DNA of 64,000 bases. It comes from Desulfovibrionaceae bacterium. Its GTDB lineage: Bacteria; Desulfobacterota; Desulfovibrionia; Desulfovibrionales; Desulfovibrionaceae. Where the stretch lies: contig JACCQI010000002.1 in NCBI GenBank assembly GCA_015709315.1, positions 119,530 through 183,529 on the forward strand. The letters run 5' to 3'. The notes beneath the pieces are model-generated. The model was not told the DNA's origin. It searched no databases and worked only from the letters and a program-made list of their open reading frames with translations. Of this stretch, positions 1 through 8,285 are shown one piece after another (the first letter of the stretch is position 1; every line of letters starts with the position of its first letter). The position numbers and the translations under genes are program-made.

Positions 1-433
1 GGGCTATGGTCGTCAGCCGGGGATTGAGGGCCATGGTGGCCAGCTCGAACCGGACCTGGTCGTTGCCCTTGCCGGTGGCGCCATGGGCCACGGCCTGGGC
101 GCCCTCCATCTCGGCGATCTCGACCATGCGCTTGGAGATCAGCGGCCGGGCGATGGCCGTGCCGAGCAGGTAGCGCCCCTCGTACAGGGCGTTGGCCCGG
201 AACATGGGGAACACGTAATCGCGCACGAATTCCTCGCGCAGGTCCTCGACGTACGCCTTGACCGCGCCGGTGGACAGCGCCTTGTCTTCGATGCCGTCCA
301 TCTCCTCGCCCTGGCCGAGGTCGGCGGTCATGGTGACCACGTCGCACTTATAGTTGTTCTTGATCCACTTGAGTATGATGGAGGTGTCCAGCCCGCCGGA
401 GTAGGCCAGCACGACCTTGTCGATTTTCTGCAT
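1..433 (-). CDS. argG: Argininosuccinate synthase, N-terminal part (runs off window start)
   Basis: Reverse strand from the CAT at 431-433 reads [53 protein letters not shown], the ArgG P-loop (AYSGGLDTS) and AxLGQGE motifs. Confidence 0.95.
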   Translation of the reverse strand, partial: MQKIDKVVLAYSGGLDTSIILKWIKNNYKCDVVTMTADLGQGEEMDGIEDKALSTGAVKAYVEDLREEFVRDYVFPMFRANALYEGRYLLGTAIARPLISKRMVEIAEMEGAQAVAHGATGKGNDQVRFELATMALNPRLTTIA

Positions 434-461
434 ATCTTGATTCCTCGCTGCTTGGCTCGGC

Positions 462-1361
462 TTAGGTGTAAATCCATTCCAGAATGGCCTTCTGCATGTG
501 CAGCCGGTTCTCGGCCTGATCCCAGACGATGGAGGCCGGGGATTCGAACACGGCCTCGGAAACCTCCTCGCCGCGATGAACGGGCAGGCAGTGCATGAAC
601 TTGGCGTCCGGGGCCGCCTTGGCCATGAGCGCCTCATCGACCATGTAGTCGGCAAAGGCGGCTTCGCGCTTCTTCTGCTCCTCTTCCTGGCCCATGGACG
701 CCCACACGTCGGTATTGACGTAGTGCGCGCCGGCCACGGCCCTGGCCGGGTCGCGAACCAATGTCACCCTGGCACCGGCGTTGACGCCCGCGTCCAGGAT
801 GGCCGGATCGGGATCGTATCCCTCGGGGCAGGCCAGCATCAGTTCGTAGCCGAAAGTCGCCGAACCGTTGATGAAGGAATGGGCCATATTGTTGCCGTCG
901 CCCACCCAGGCCACCTTGAGTTCGGCCAGATTCGGAGTGCGCTCGTACATGGTGAGCATGTCCGCCATGATCTGGCAGGGATGGAATTCGTCGGTCAGCG
1001 CGTTGACCACCGGGATGTCGCCATATTCGACCAGGGTTTCGAGCTTCTCCTGCCCGAAGGTCCGCACAATGAGGCCGTCGGCGTAGCGCGACAGCACGCG
1101 GGCCGTGTCCTTGAGCGGCTCGCTGCGCCCCAGTTGGGAATCGCGGGCCGCGATGAAGACCGGGTCGCCGCCGAGCTGGCGCACGCCCACCTCAAAGGAA
1201 ACACGGGTCCGTGTGGACGCCTTCTCGAAAATCAGCAACAGGGTTTTTCCGGCCAGGAGATCGGTCCTGATGCCGTTGTCCTTCATCTCCTTGGCCCTTG
1301 CCAGGACCTGCCGGGCTTCATCCTTGGGCATGTCCGATATGGTCAAAAAATGCTTGGGCAT
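462..1361 (-). CDS. argF: Ornithine carbamoyltransferase
   Basis: 299 aa; contains [26 protein letters not shown] and [12 protein letters not shown] motifs. Confidence 0.95.
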   Translation of the reverse strand: MPKHFLTISDMPKDEARQVLARAKEMKDNGIRTDLLAGKTLLLIFEKASTRTRVSFEVGVRQLGGDPVFIAARDSQLGRSEPLKDTARVLSRYADGLIVRTFGQEKLETLVEYGDIPVVNALTDEFHPCQIMADMLTMYERTPNLAELKVAWVGDGNNMAHSFINGSATFGYELMLACPEGYDPDPAILDAGVNAGARVTLVRDPARAVAGAHYVNTDVWASMGQEEEQKKREAAFADYMVDEALMAKAAPDAKFMHCLPVHRGEEVSEAVFESPASIVWDQAENRLHMQKAILEWIYT

Positions 1362-1485
1362 CGTCTGCTTACTCCATCAATAATAATGCCGGATTGAACG
1401 AAAGAGAGAAATCCTGGCCCATATTGATATGAATGTAAAGAAATTTGGCCGACCAAAACGGCGGCGTATAAAGCGGGACGGGCGA

Positions 1486-2643
1486 TCAGGGCTCCATGCT
1501 GCCGATATACATGACGCCGCCGAATTTCAGGCGGCGGATGACCAGCGGCTTGATGGAATCCCCGTTCTGGTCGAACTGGATGGTCCCGGTCACGCCCCTG
1601 TAGCCCGAAGTGGCGGCCAAAGCGTCCCGAATCCGCGCGGGTTCCAGGCTCCCGGCCCTTTCGATGGCTTCCCTGAGCACCATGAAACTGTCGTAGCACA
1701 GGGCTATCGAATCCTCTGGCATGGGGCCGACCCGTTTCTCGAACAGATCGACGAATGACCTGGACTCGGGGGTATCGACCCACCGGCTCCAATGGCCGGA
1801 ATAATAGATGCCGTCGGCCTTGGACCCGATGTAGTCGTACATCCTGACGCCGATGCCGTCCCCGCTGACCAGCGCGGACCGGAGGCCGTACCCCCTCGCC
1901 CGGCCGAACAATTCGGACACGTCGGCGAACCCGCCCGGCACGAACAGGACATCCGGCTTGTGCCGCGCCGCCTCGCGCAGGAGGGAATCGGCGTTCAGGG
2001 ATTCGGCCTCGTACTCCCCGCGCCAGACCACCCTGCCGCCCCGCTGCCGGAAGGCAACAGAGAACACCTCGGCCAGCCCCTTGCTGTAGGTCCGGCCCAT
2101 GTCCACCAGGACCACGGCGGTTTCGGCGTTGAGGTTCTCACGGACGAAACGGGCCAAGCCGCTCCCCTGGAAGGAATCCGTGAAGCAGATGCGAAAAATG
2201 AAGTCGCCCACCCGGGTCACCGCTTCGTTGGTGGACATGTGCGAAATCATCGGGATTTGGGCCTGCTGGAGAACCTCGGCCAGGGCCAGGGAATGGGCAC
2301 TCCAGTTGCACCCGACCACGGCCACGGCCCCCGCCTCCACAGCCTGCCGCCCGGCTTCGGCGCTGCCCTCGGGGGTGCCTTGGTTATCGAATTCCAGCAG
2401 CCGGACCGGACGCCCGAGGATGCCGCCCTGCTCGTTGATGCGGGCCACGGCGAACCGCGCCCCGTCGAAGGACACCACGTTGGACGCCCCGGCCTTGCCG
2501 GTCTTGGCCGTGATCATGGCCAGCAGGACCTCGTCCGCCGCCCGCACCAGGGATCCGGACGCGGACAAAAAGGCCGCGCACAGCACCAGGCACAGCCATC
2601 GTGCGGCCACCTGCAATCCTGAACCAATGGGGGCTTCAGGCAT
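1486..2643 (-). CDS. ABC transporter substrate-binding protein (branched-chain amino acid / LivK type)
   Basis: Signal peptide, then type-I periplasmic binding fold pattern (GARFAVARINEQGGILGRPVRLLEFDNQGTPEGS). Confidence 0.8.
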   Translation of the reverse strand: MPEAPIGSGLQVAARWLCLVLCAAFLSASGSLVRAADEVLLAMITAKTGKAGASNVVSFDGARFAVARINEQGGILGRPVRLLEFDNQGTPEGSAEAGRQAVEAGAVAVVGCNWSAHSLALAEVLQQAQIPMISHMSTNEAVTRVGDFIFRICFTDSFQGSGLARFVRENLNAETAVVLVDMGRTYSKGLAEVFSVAFRQRGGRVVWRGEYEAESLNADSLLREAARHKPDVLFVPGGFADVSELFGRARGYGLRSALVSGDGIGVRMYDYIGSKADGIYYSGHWSRWVDTPESRSFVDLFEKRVGPMPEDSIALCYDSFMVLREAIERAGSLEPARIRDALAATSGYRGVTGTIQFDQNGDSIKPLVIRRLKFGGVMYIGSMEP

Positions 2644-2755
2644 ACCACGCTCCAGCTTATATAGACAACGGGATAATCACCACGTGATCATATATAAAAC
2701 CGGACAGGAATCAAGCCTCTTATTGAACGGATGGGAAACGGCGGGAAGACGGCCG

Positions 2756-3208
2756 TCAGGCGGCGGTTTCCAGGACCGCCCTGTCCACGGCGGCGTCGGT
2801 CAGGTCGAACATGGCCGCACCGTGGTCGTGCCCGGCCAGATGGAGGATGCCGTGGGCCAGCAGGCGGGCCAGATGGGCCACGGGTTCCTGCCCGTAGAGC
2901 GCGGTCTCGCGGGCCAGGGTGTCCACGGACAGGACGAGTTCGCCCAGGTCGCCGCCCTCCTCGTCCGAGGCAGGACCCGCGCCGCCGTCCCCGGCCGGGA
3001 AGCTCAAGACGTTGGTGGGTCCGGTGCGGCCGAGGAATTCCGCGTTGACCGCCGCGATGTCCCTGTCGTCGGCAAGGGTCAGGGCAAAGGTGCGCCCGGA
3101 AAGGCCCAAGGCGTCCAGCAAGATGGCGCAGAGCGCGGACATCTCCCTGCGCGACAGGGGAAAACGGGGGTCGAGCCGGGTGGCGTTGACGATTCTCACT
3201 GCATCCAT
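2756..3208 (-). CDS. ybeY: rRNA maturation RNase YbeY
   Basis: Ends with HGILHLAGHDH metal-binding motif; directly downstream of phoH. Confidence 0.92.
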   Translation of the reverse strand: MDAVRIVNATRLDPRFPLSRREMSALCAILLDALGLSGRTFALTLADDRDIAAVNAEFLGRTGPTNVLSFPAGDGGAGPASDEEGGDLGELVLSVDTLARETALYGQEPVAHLARLLAHGILHLAGHDHGAAMFDLTDAAVDRAVLETAA

Positions 3209-3210
3209 GG

Positions 3211-4185
3211 CTAGTTGCCGCCCGCCTCGTGCCGGTCGTAGGCCTTGACGATGCGGCCCACCAGGGGATGGCGGATGACGTCGTTCTCGTCAAAGGCGAC
3301 GAACCGGATACCGTCGGTGCCCTCCAGGATGGACCGGGCGTGCAGCAGGCCGGACCGGGCCTGGCTGGGCAGGTCGATCTGGGTGACGTCGCCGGTGACC
3401 ACGGCCTTGGAGCCGAAGCCCAGCCGGGTCAGGAACATCTTCATCTGCTCGGGCGTGGTGTTCTGGGCCTCGTCCAGAATGATGAAGGAATCGTTGAGGG
3501 TCCGGCCGCGCATGAAGGCCAGCGGAGCCACCTCGATGACGCCGGTTTCCTGGTAGTCCTGCACCTTGGTGAAATCGAGCATGTCGTGCAGGGCGTCGTA
3601 CAGGGGCCGCAGGTAGGGATTGATCTTTTCCGCCAGGTCGCCGGGGAGAAAGCCGAGCTTCTCGCCCGCCTCCACGGCCGGGCGGGTGAGCACGATGCGC
3701 TTGACCTCGCGCCGGACCATCGCGCCCACGGCCATGGCCACGGCCAGGTAGGTCTTGCCCGTGCCCGCCGGGCCGATGCCGAACGTCAAATCCGACTCGC
3801 GGATGGCGTCCAGGTACGTGCGCTGGTTGACGGTCTTGGGCGACACGGTGCGCTTGCCCGAGGTGGCGTACACGTCGCCCTTGAAGATTTCGTCCACGTC
3901 GGCGGACGGGGTCCGTTCCAGAATGCGGCAGGCGAAATCCACGTCCTGGGGCTGCACGTTCCTGCCCTTCTTGAGCATGGCATAGAGCTGGGAAAGGACC
4001 TGGGCGGCCAAGCCGGACTTCGGCCCGTCCCCTTCGGGGGCGTTGATGGTCACGGTGCTGCCCCGGCTTTCGATGCCCAGGCCGAGCCGCTCGCCCAGCA
4101 GCTTCAGGTGCTGGTTCTGCGGTCCGAAAAGCTGACTGGCCAGATGGCCGTCGTCGAATTCAAGCTTGGTGGCGGACAGTTTCAT
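3211..4185 (-). CDS. PhoH family protein
   Basis: [16 protein letters not shown] Walker [24 protein letters not shown], next to ybeY. Confidence 0.95.
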   Translation of the reverse strand: MKLSATKLEFDDGHLASQLFGPQNQHLKLLGERLGLGIESRGSTVTINAPEGDGPKSGLAAQVLSQLYAMLKKGRNVQPQDVDFACRILERTPSADVDEIFKGDVYATSGKRTVSPKTVNQRTYLDAIRESDLTFGIGPAGTGKTYLAVAMAVGAMVRREVKRIVLTRPAVEAGEKLGFLPGDLAEKINPYLRPLYDALHDMLDFTKVQDYQETGVIEVAPLAFMRGRTLNDSFIILDEAQNTTPEQMKMFLTRLGFGSKAVVTGDVTQIDLPSQARSGLLHARSILEGTDGIRFVAFDENDVIRHPLVGRIVKAYDRHEAGGN

Positions 4186-4194
4186 TTCCTCCGG

Positions 4195-4959
4195 TTAGCC
4201 CTTGGAGCGCAGGAACATCCATTTGCACGCCCTGCGCTCAAGGATATTGGCGACCTCGTAGAGGGCCGCGCCCATGATGGACATGCCCAGGATGCCCGTG
4301 AACATGGTCAGGTAATCCATAGCCCCCCAGGCGTCCATGATCATATACCCCAGGCCGCGGGTTGTGGCAAAGGACTCCACGAAAAAGAGCACGGCCACGG
4401 ACACGCCCGTTCCCAGCCTGAGCGCCGTGAACCCGTGCGGCAGGGCCGCGGGCAGCAGGACCTCGCGCAGCACGTCCGTGCGCGAGCCGCCGAGCGACCG
4501 GACCGAATCGAAATACTTGGGGTGGATGGAGCGCACCCCGTCCCTGGTGGTGACCAGAATCTGGTAGCCCAGGATGAGCGCGATCATCACGATCTTGGAC
4601 CCGTCGCCCAGGCCGAGCAGAAGCAGGAAGACCGGCAGGAGCACGATCTTGGGCACCGGGTAGGTCAGGAACACGAAGGGGGCCAGGACCGCGTCCACCC
4701 GCTTCATGAAGCCCATGACCAGCCCCAGGGGAAAGGCCGTGATCCAGGCGAGGGCCATGCCCGCCGTGGCCCGCCAGGCGCTGGCCATGAAGTGCTCCCA
4801 GAACCTGCCGGTCGTCATGGCCCGGGCAAGGGCGGCCACGGCGTCCTCGGGGTGCGGCAGGATGACGCCGCCCAGCGCCAGGGCCGCCGCCTTCCACAAC
4901 AGCCCCATGACCAGGATCACCGCCCCGTACCGGAGGACCGACTTGAAAAAGCCTACCAT
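4195..4959 (-). CDS. ABC transporter permease (SsuC/TauC-like)
   Basis: MVGFFKSVLRYGAVILVMG... with hydrophobic helices; the longer ORF start at 5439 is spurious because it overlaps the ATPase gene. Confidence 0.85.
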   Translation of the reverse strand: MVGFFKSVLRYGAVILVMGLLWKAAALALGGVILPHPEDAVAALARAMTTGRFWEHFMASAWRATAGMALAWITAFPLGLVMGFMKRVDAVLAPFVFLTYPVPKIVLLPVFLLLLGLGDGSKIVMIALILGYQILVTTRDGVRSIHPKYFDSVRSLGGSRTDVLREVLLPAALPHGFTALRLGTGVSVAVLFFVESFATTRGLGYMIMDAWGAMDYLTMFTGILGMSIMGAALYEVANILERRACKWMFLRSKG

Positions 4960-5687
4960 ACGTCCTCCACGGTGTGCCGAATGTCCTTGAGCAGGGAAAA
5001 ACACGCCTCGGTGTCGCGGATGTTGGCGTCGCCGAAGCCGGGATTGTCGAAGAACGCCACCGGATGGGCCGGACGGCCGGACATGACCATGATCCGCTTG
5101 CCGAGCATGACCGCCTCCTCCAGGGAGTGGGTCACCAGCACGTAGGGAATCCGGCGCTTGCGCCAGACGTCGAGCAGGGTGCGCTGCAATTGCTCGCGGG
5201 TCAGGGCGTCCAGGGAGGAGAACGGCTCGTCCAGCAGCATCAGCCGGGGGCTGGTGACAAAGGCGCGGGCGATGGCCACCCGCTGCTGCTCGCCGCCGCT
5301 CAGGTTGGCGGGATAGTCCAGGTCCCGGCCGGTGATGCCCAACTCGGCGAGCTGGGCGCGGGCCTTTTCCCGACGCTCGGCCCGGCCCGTGCCGTGCAGT
5401 TTCAGACCCAGGGCCACGTTGTCGATGACCGTGCGCCACGGCAGCAGGCCGTAGTCCTGGAGAATGATCGAGATGTCCGGGGTCGGCCGGGTCACGGACG
5501 CGCCCCTGAGCAACACCCGCCCGGCGTCGGGCGAGGACAGGCCGCCCAGCAGGTAGAGCAGCGAGGTCTTGCCGCAGCCGGACGGGCCGACCACGGCCAG
5601 AGTCTCCTCTTGCCCCAGGTCAAAGGATACGTCCTCGAGCACGGCCTTGCCGCCATAGGACTTGTACAGGAATTCGGCGGTCAGCAT
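4953..5687 (-). CDS. ABC transporter ATP-binding protein (SsuB/TauB-like)
   Basis: Walker A GPSGCGKTSLL, signature LSGGEQQRVAIARAF, Walker B LMLLDEPFSSLD. Confidence 0.93.
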   Translation of the reverse strand: MLTAEFLYKSYGGKAVLEDVSFDLGQEETLAVVGPSGCGKTSLLYLLGGLSSPDAGRVLLRGASVTRPTPDISIILQDYGLLPWRTVIDNVALGLKLHGTGRAERREKARAQLAELGITGRDLDYPANLSGGEQQRVAIARAFVTSPRLMLLDEPFSSLDALTREQLQRTLLDVWRKRRIPYVLVTHSLEEAVMLGKRIMVMSGRPAHPVAFFDNPGFGDANIRDTEACFSLLKDIRHTVEDVW

Positions 5688-5690
5688 CGG

Positions 5691-6617
5691 CTAGGGCGCG
5701 ATCGGGGACAGGGCCACGGTGTCGGGTACCCGGGTCTTGAGCAATCCCTTGGCCAACATCCAGTCCTGGACCTCGGCCAGTTCGGCGGCGGAGGGAAGGT
5801 CGGCCATGGGATAGGGGTAAATCGGGAAATCCGCCACCAGCGGCTTGGGAATCCGGCCGGTCTCGGCCATGAGCGAACGGTACGCCTCGGGGTTCTCCCT
5901 GATCCGGGCGACCGCCTCCTCGTAGGCCGCCACGAAACGCAGGTAGTCCCTGCCGCTGTTGGCAAAATACTTCTCGTGCAAACAGAGCACGGTCAGCGGG
6001 ATGTCCAGGTTCTCGGCCGTGGCCAGAGTCGCCCCGCCCTTGAGCCGGGCCAGGGACAGAAGCGGCTCGGGCAGGAGCGCGCAGTCGATCTGGTTGGTCA
6101 AAAGCATCTGAAGCCGGATGGGCAGCTTCTTGATTTCAACCTGCTCGAAATGGCCGCGTTCCACGCCGAGGCTGTCCGTCATCTTATCGGCCAGGAATTC
6201 CATGACCGTGGACCTGGACAGGCCGAACTTGCCGCCCTTCACGCCCGCCAGATCCTTGTTGCGGTTCTCCGGGGAGAGCGCGAAGCCGAACATGGGATAG
6301 CCGGGCGTGGTCCGCCAGGAAGTCAGGGCGATCCGCATGGGCACGTTGCGGCTGATGAGCAGGTAGGTGGCCACAAGGTCGCCGAAATAGCCGTCGATCT
6401 GGCCGGCCTGCATGGCCGTGTCCCGTTCCAGGGCGGACATGAACTTGACCAGTTCCACGTCCAGGCCGTGCTTCTCGAACAGCCCGTCCCGGGCGGCCGC
6501 CTGAAGCGGCAGGGTGTCGAGCACGGGCAGGACGCCGAAGCGCATGGGCGTGCTTCCAGCCATGGCCGTGGAGCTGAAGATGAGAACGAGCGATATGGAA
6601 AGAATGATCTTTTTCAT
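5691..6617 (-). CDS. ABC transporter substrate-binding protein (NMT1/THI5-like)
   Basis: Signal peptide, then PMRFGVLPVLDTLPLQAAARDGLFEKHGLDVELV; upstream of ATPase and permease in one operon. Confidence 0.82.
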   Translation of the reverse strand: MKKIILSISLVLIFSSTAMAGSTPMRFGVLPVLDTLPLQAAARDGLFEKHGLDVELVKFMSALERDTAMQAGQIDGYFGDLVATYLLISRNVPMRIALTSWRTTPGYPMFGFALSPENRNKDLAGVKGGKFGLSRSTVMEFLADKMTDSLGVERGHFEQVEIKKLPIRLQMLLTNQIDCALLPEPLLSLARLKGGATLATAENLDIPLTVLCLHEKYFANSGRDYLRFVAAYEEAVARIRENPEAYRSLMAETGRIPKPLVADFPIYPYPMADLPSAAELAEVQDWMLAKGLLKTRVPDTVALSPIAP

Positions 6618-6691
6618 TGTATGATTCCCCTTGCATGTAATCTCCCGCTTCTATCACGGGCCAAAGGGAAAGAAAAGACGGCCGCCTCCGC

Positions 6692-7744
6692 TTATTCGTG
6701 ACTGTGGGGGCGCAGGCTGCTCAAGGCCACCAGGCCCAGAACCGCAACGGCCGAGGCCACTCCCGCCCAGTGGGGCAAGAGTTCGTCCACCTCGGCGGCA
6801 ACGGCCCGGATGTCCAGGCCGAGCGCCGCGTACACCCGGTCCGTGGCAAAGGCCAGGACGAGGGACGCGACCACGATGGCGGCCACGTACAGCCCGGCCG
6901 CCCGCTTGCCCAGCGTCTTGAGCATGACCGTGATGGTCGCGCCGTTGGTGGCCGGACCGGCCAGCAGGAAGACCAGGGCCGCGCCGGGCGACAACCCCTT
7001 GAGCAGCAGCGAGGCCGCGATGGGCGTGGAGGCCGTGGCGCAGACGTAGAGCGGCAGGGCCACCACCAGCATGACCAGGTAGGAGAGGAAGCCGGTCCCC
7101 GCGTACCCGTCCAGGGCGTCGGCCGGGACCAGTGCGGAGATGATGCCCGCGATGATCACGCCGACCAGCAGCCAACGGCCGATGTCGCCGATCATCTCGC
7201 CGAAGGCGTGTTGCATGCCGAAACGGAACCGGGCCGCGAATCCCTTTGGGGAGGCGGGTTCGCATCCAGCGCCGCAACCGCAGCCGCCCGCCGCGCAGAC
7301 GTCGCCCACCGCAGACAGGGAATCGTCTCCGTCCGGGAAGGAGTTGACCAGCAAACCGGCGAACATGGCCGTCAGCGTGGCCGCGACCGGCCGGATAACG
7401 GTCATGAGCGGGTCGATGAGCGCATAGGTCACGGCCATGGAGTCCACGCCCGTTTCCGGAGTGGCTATCATGAAGGCCGTGGTCGCGCCCTTGCTCGCCC
7501 CCTGTCGCCGCAGCCCCAGCGCCGTGGGCAGCACGCCGCAGGAGCACAGGGGCAGCGGCACGCCCATGACCGCCGCCTTGACCACGGACTTGAAGGAATT
7601 TCCCCCCAGATGGCGGGCCATGGCCGAATCCGGCACAAAACCCTTGAGCAGCCCGGCCACGAAAAATCCGAACAGGACGTAAGGGGACGCCTCAACCAAA
7701 ACGTGCCAGGACTCGGCCGCCACCCGCACCAGCATATCGGTCAT
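6692..7744 (-). CDS. Permease of the SO_0444 Cu/Zn efflux type
   Basis: Multi-TM protein with GVPLPLCSCGVLPTALGLRRQGASKGATTAFMIATPETG and a Cys-rich loop (AAGGCGCGAGCEP); downstream of an ArsR gene. Confidence 0.8.
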   Translation of the reverse strand: MTDMLVRVAAESWHVLVEASPYVLFGFFVAGLLKGFVPDSAMARHLGGNSFKSVVKAAVMGVPLPLCSCGVLPTALGLRRQGASKGATTAFMIATPETGVDSMAVTYALIDPLMTVIRPVAATLTAMFAGLLVNSFPDGDDSLSAVGDVCAAGGCGCGAGCEPASPKGFAARFRFGMQHAFGEMIGDIGRWLLVGVIIAGIISALVPADALDGYAGTGFLSYLVMLVVALPLYVCATASTPIAASLLLKGLSPGAALVFLLAGPATNGATITVMLKTLGKRAAGLYVAAIVVASLVLAFATDRVYAALGLDIRAVAAEVDELLPHWAGVASAVAVLGLVALSSLRPHSHE

Positions 7745-7780
7745 CCATCAAACCTCATCGCTTCCCATCAAAGCAACAAT

Positions 7781-7794
7781 TGAATAATTATTCA
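7781..7794. promoter_or_regulatory. ArsR/SmtB-type operator upstream of permease
   Basis: Perfect palindrome TGAATAATTATTCA 37 bp upstream of the permease start codon (7744). Confidence 0.65.
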
Positions 7795-7827
7795 TGAAAT
7801 AGTCCAAAAAAAATCGGAAGGGGCCGG

Positions 7828-8184
7828 TCAGCCCTCTTCCGAAATATGATCAAGCCCCTGGGAAACCAGGTTGCGGACGTGATCGTCATCGAGTTCGTAA
7901 AACACGTTCTTCCCTTCCTTGCGATACCGGACGAGCTTGGCCGCCCGAAGCAGCCGAAGCTGGTGGGAGATGGCCGACTGGGACATGTCGAGCACCTCGG
8001 CCAGGGCGCAGACGCACAGCTCGCCCACCGACAGGGCATAGAGTATGCGGACTCGGGTATAATCGCCCAGCGCCTTGAAGAGTTCCGCCAGGAAGAGAAA
8101 CTCCCTCTCGGTGAGCATCTTCTCCCGGGCGGCCGCAACGTTTTTGGCGTGCTGGTCGGTATCGCTACAAGCTATGTTGGACAT
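7828..8184 (-). CDS. ArsR/SmtB-family metal-responsive repressor
   Basis: 118 aa wHTH with ELCVCAL (alpha3N) and C-terminal DDHVRNLVSQGLDHISE (DxH-x10-HxxE, alpha5 site). Confidence 0.9.
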   Translation of the reverse strand: MSNIACSDTDQHAKNVAAAREKMLTEREFLFLAELFKALGDYTRVRILYALSVGELCVCALAEVLDMSQSAISHQLRLLRAAKLVRYRKEGKNVFYELDDDHVRNLVSQGLDHISEEG

Positions 8185-8197
8185 CCGTTACCTCACA

Positions 8198-8211
8198 TGA
8201 GTAGTTGTTCA
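8198..8211. promoter_or_regulatory. Second ArsR-type operator, upstream of arsR itself
   Basis: TGAGTAGTTGTTCA, 11/14 match to the perfect palindrome at 7781-7794. Confidence 0.5.
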
Positions 8212-8285
8212 TTTATAATAAAAGTACCTCCCATGGACCCGTTTGTCAAGACCGCTATGGGGCCGGAACCCGCGCTCCCGCCGCA

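Noticed and set aside
2667-2700. ATCAC-CAC-GTGAT palindrome upstream of the LivK-like gene
   Set aside because: Short, single occurrence, no known regulator match.
3229-5145. 638-aa plus-strand ORF opposite phoH and ABC genes
   Set aside because: Shadow ORF, low-complexity H/G/Q/R composition.
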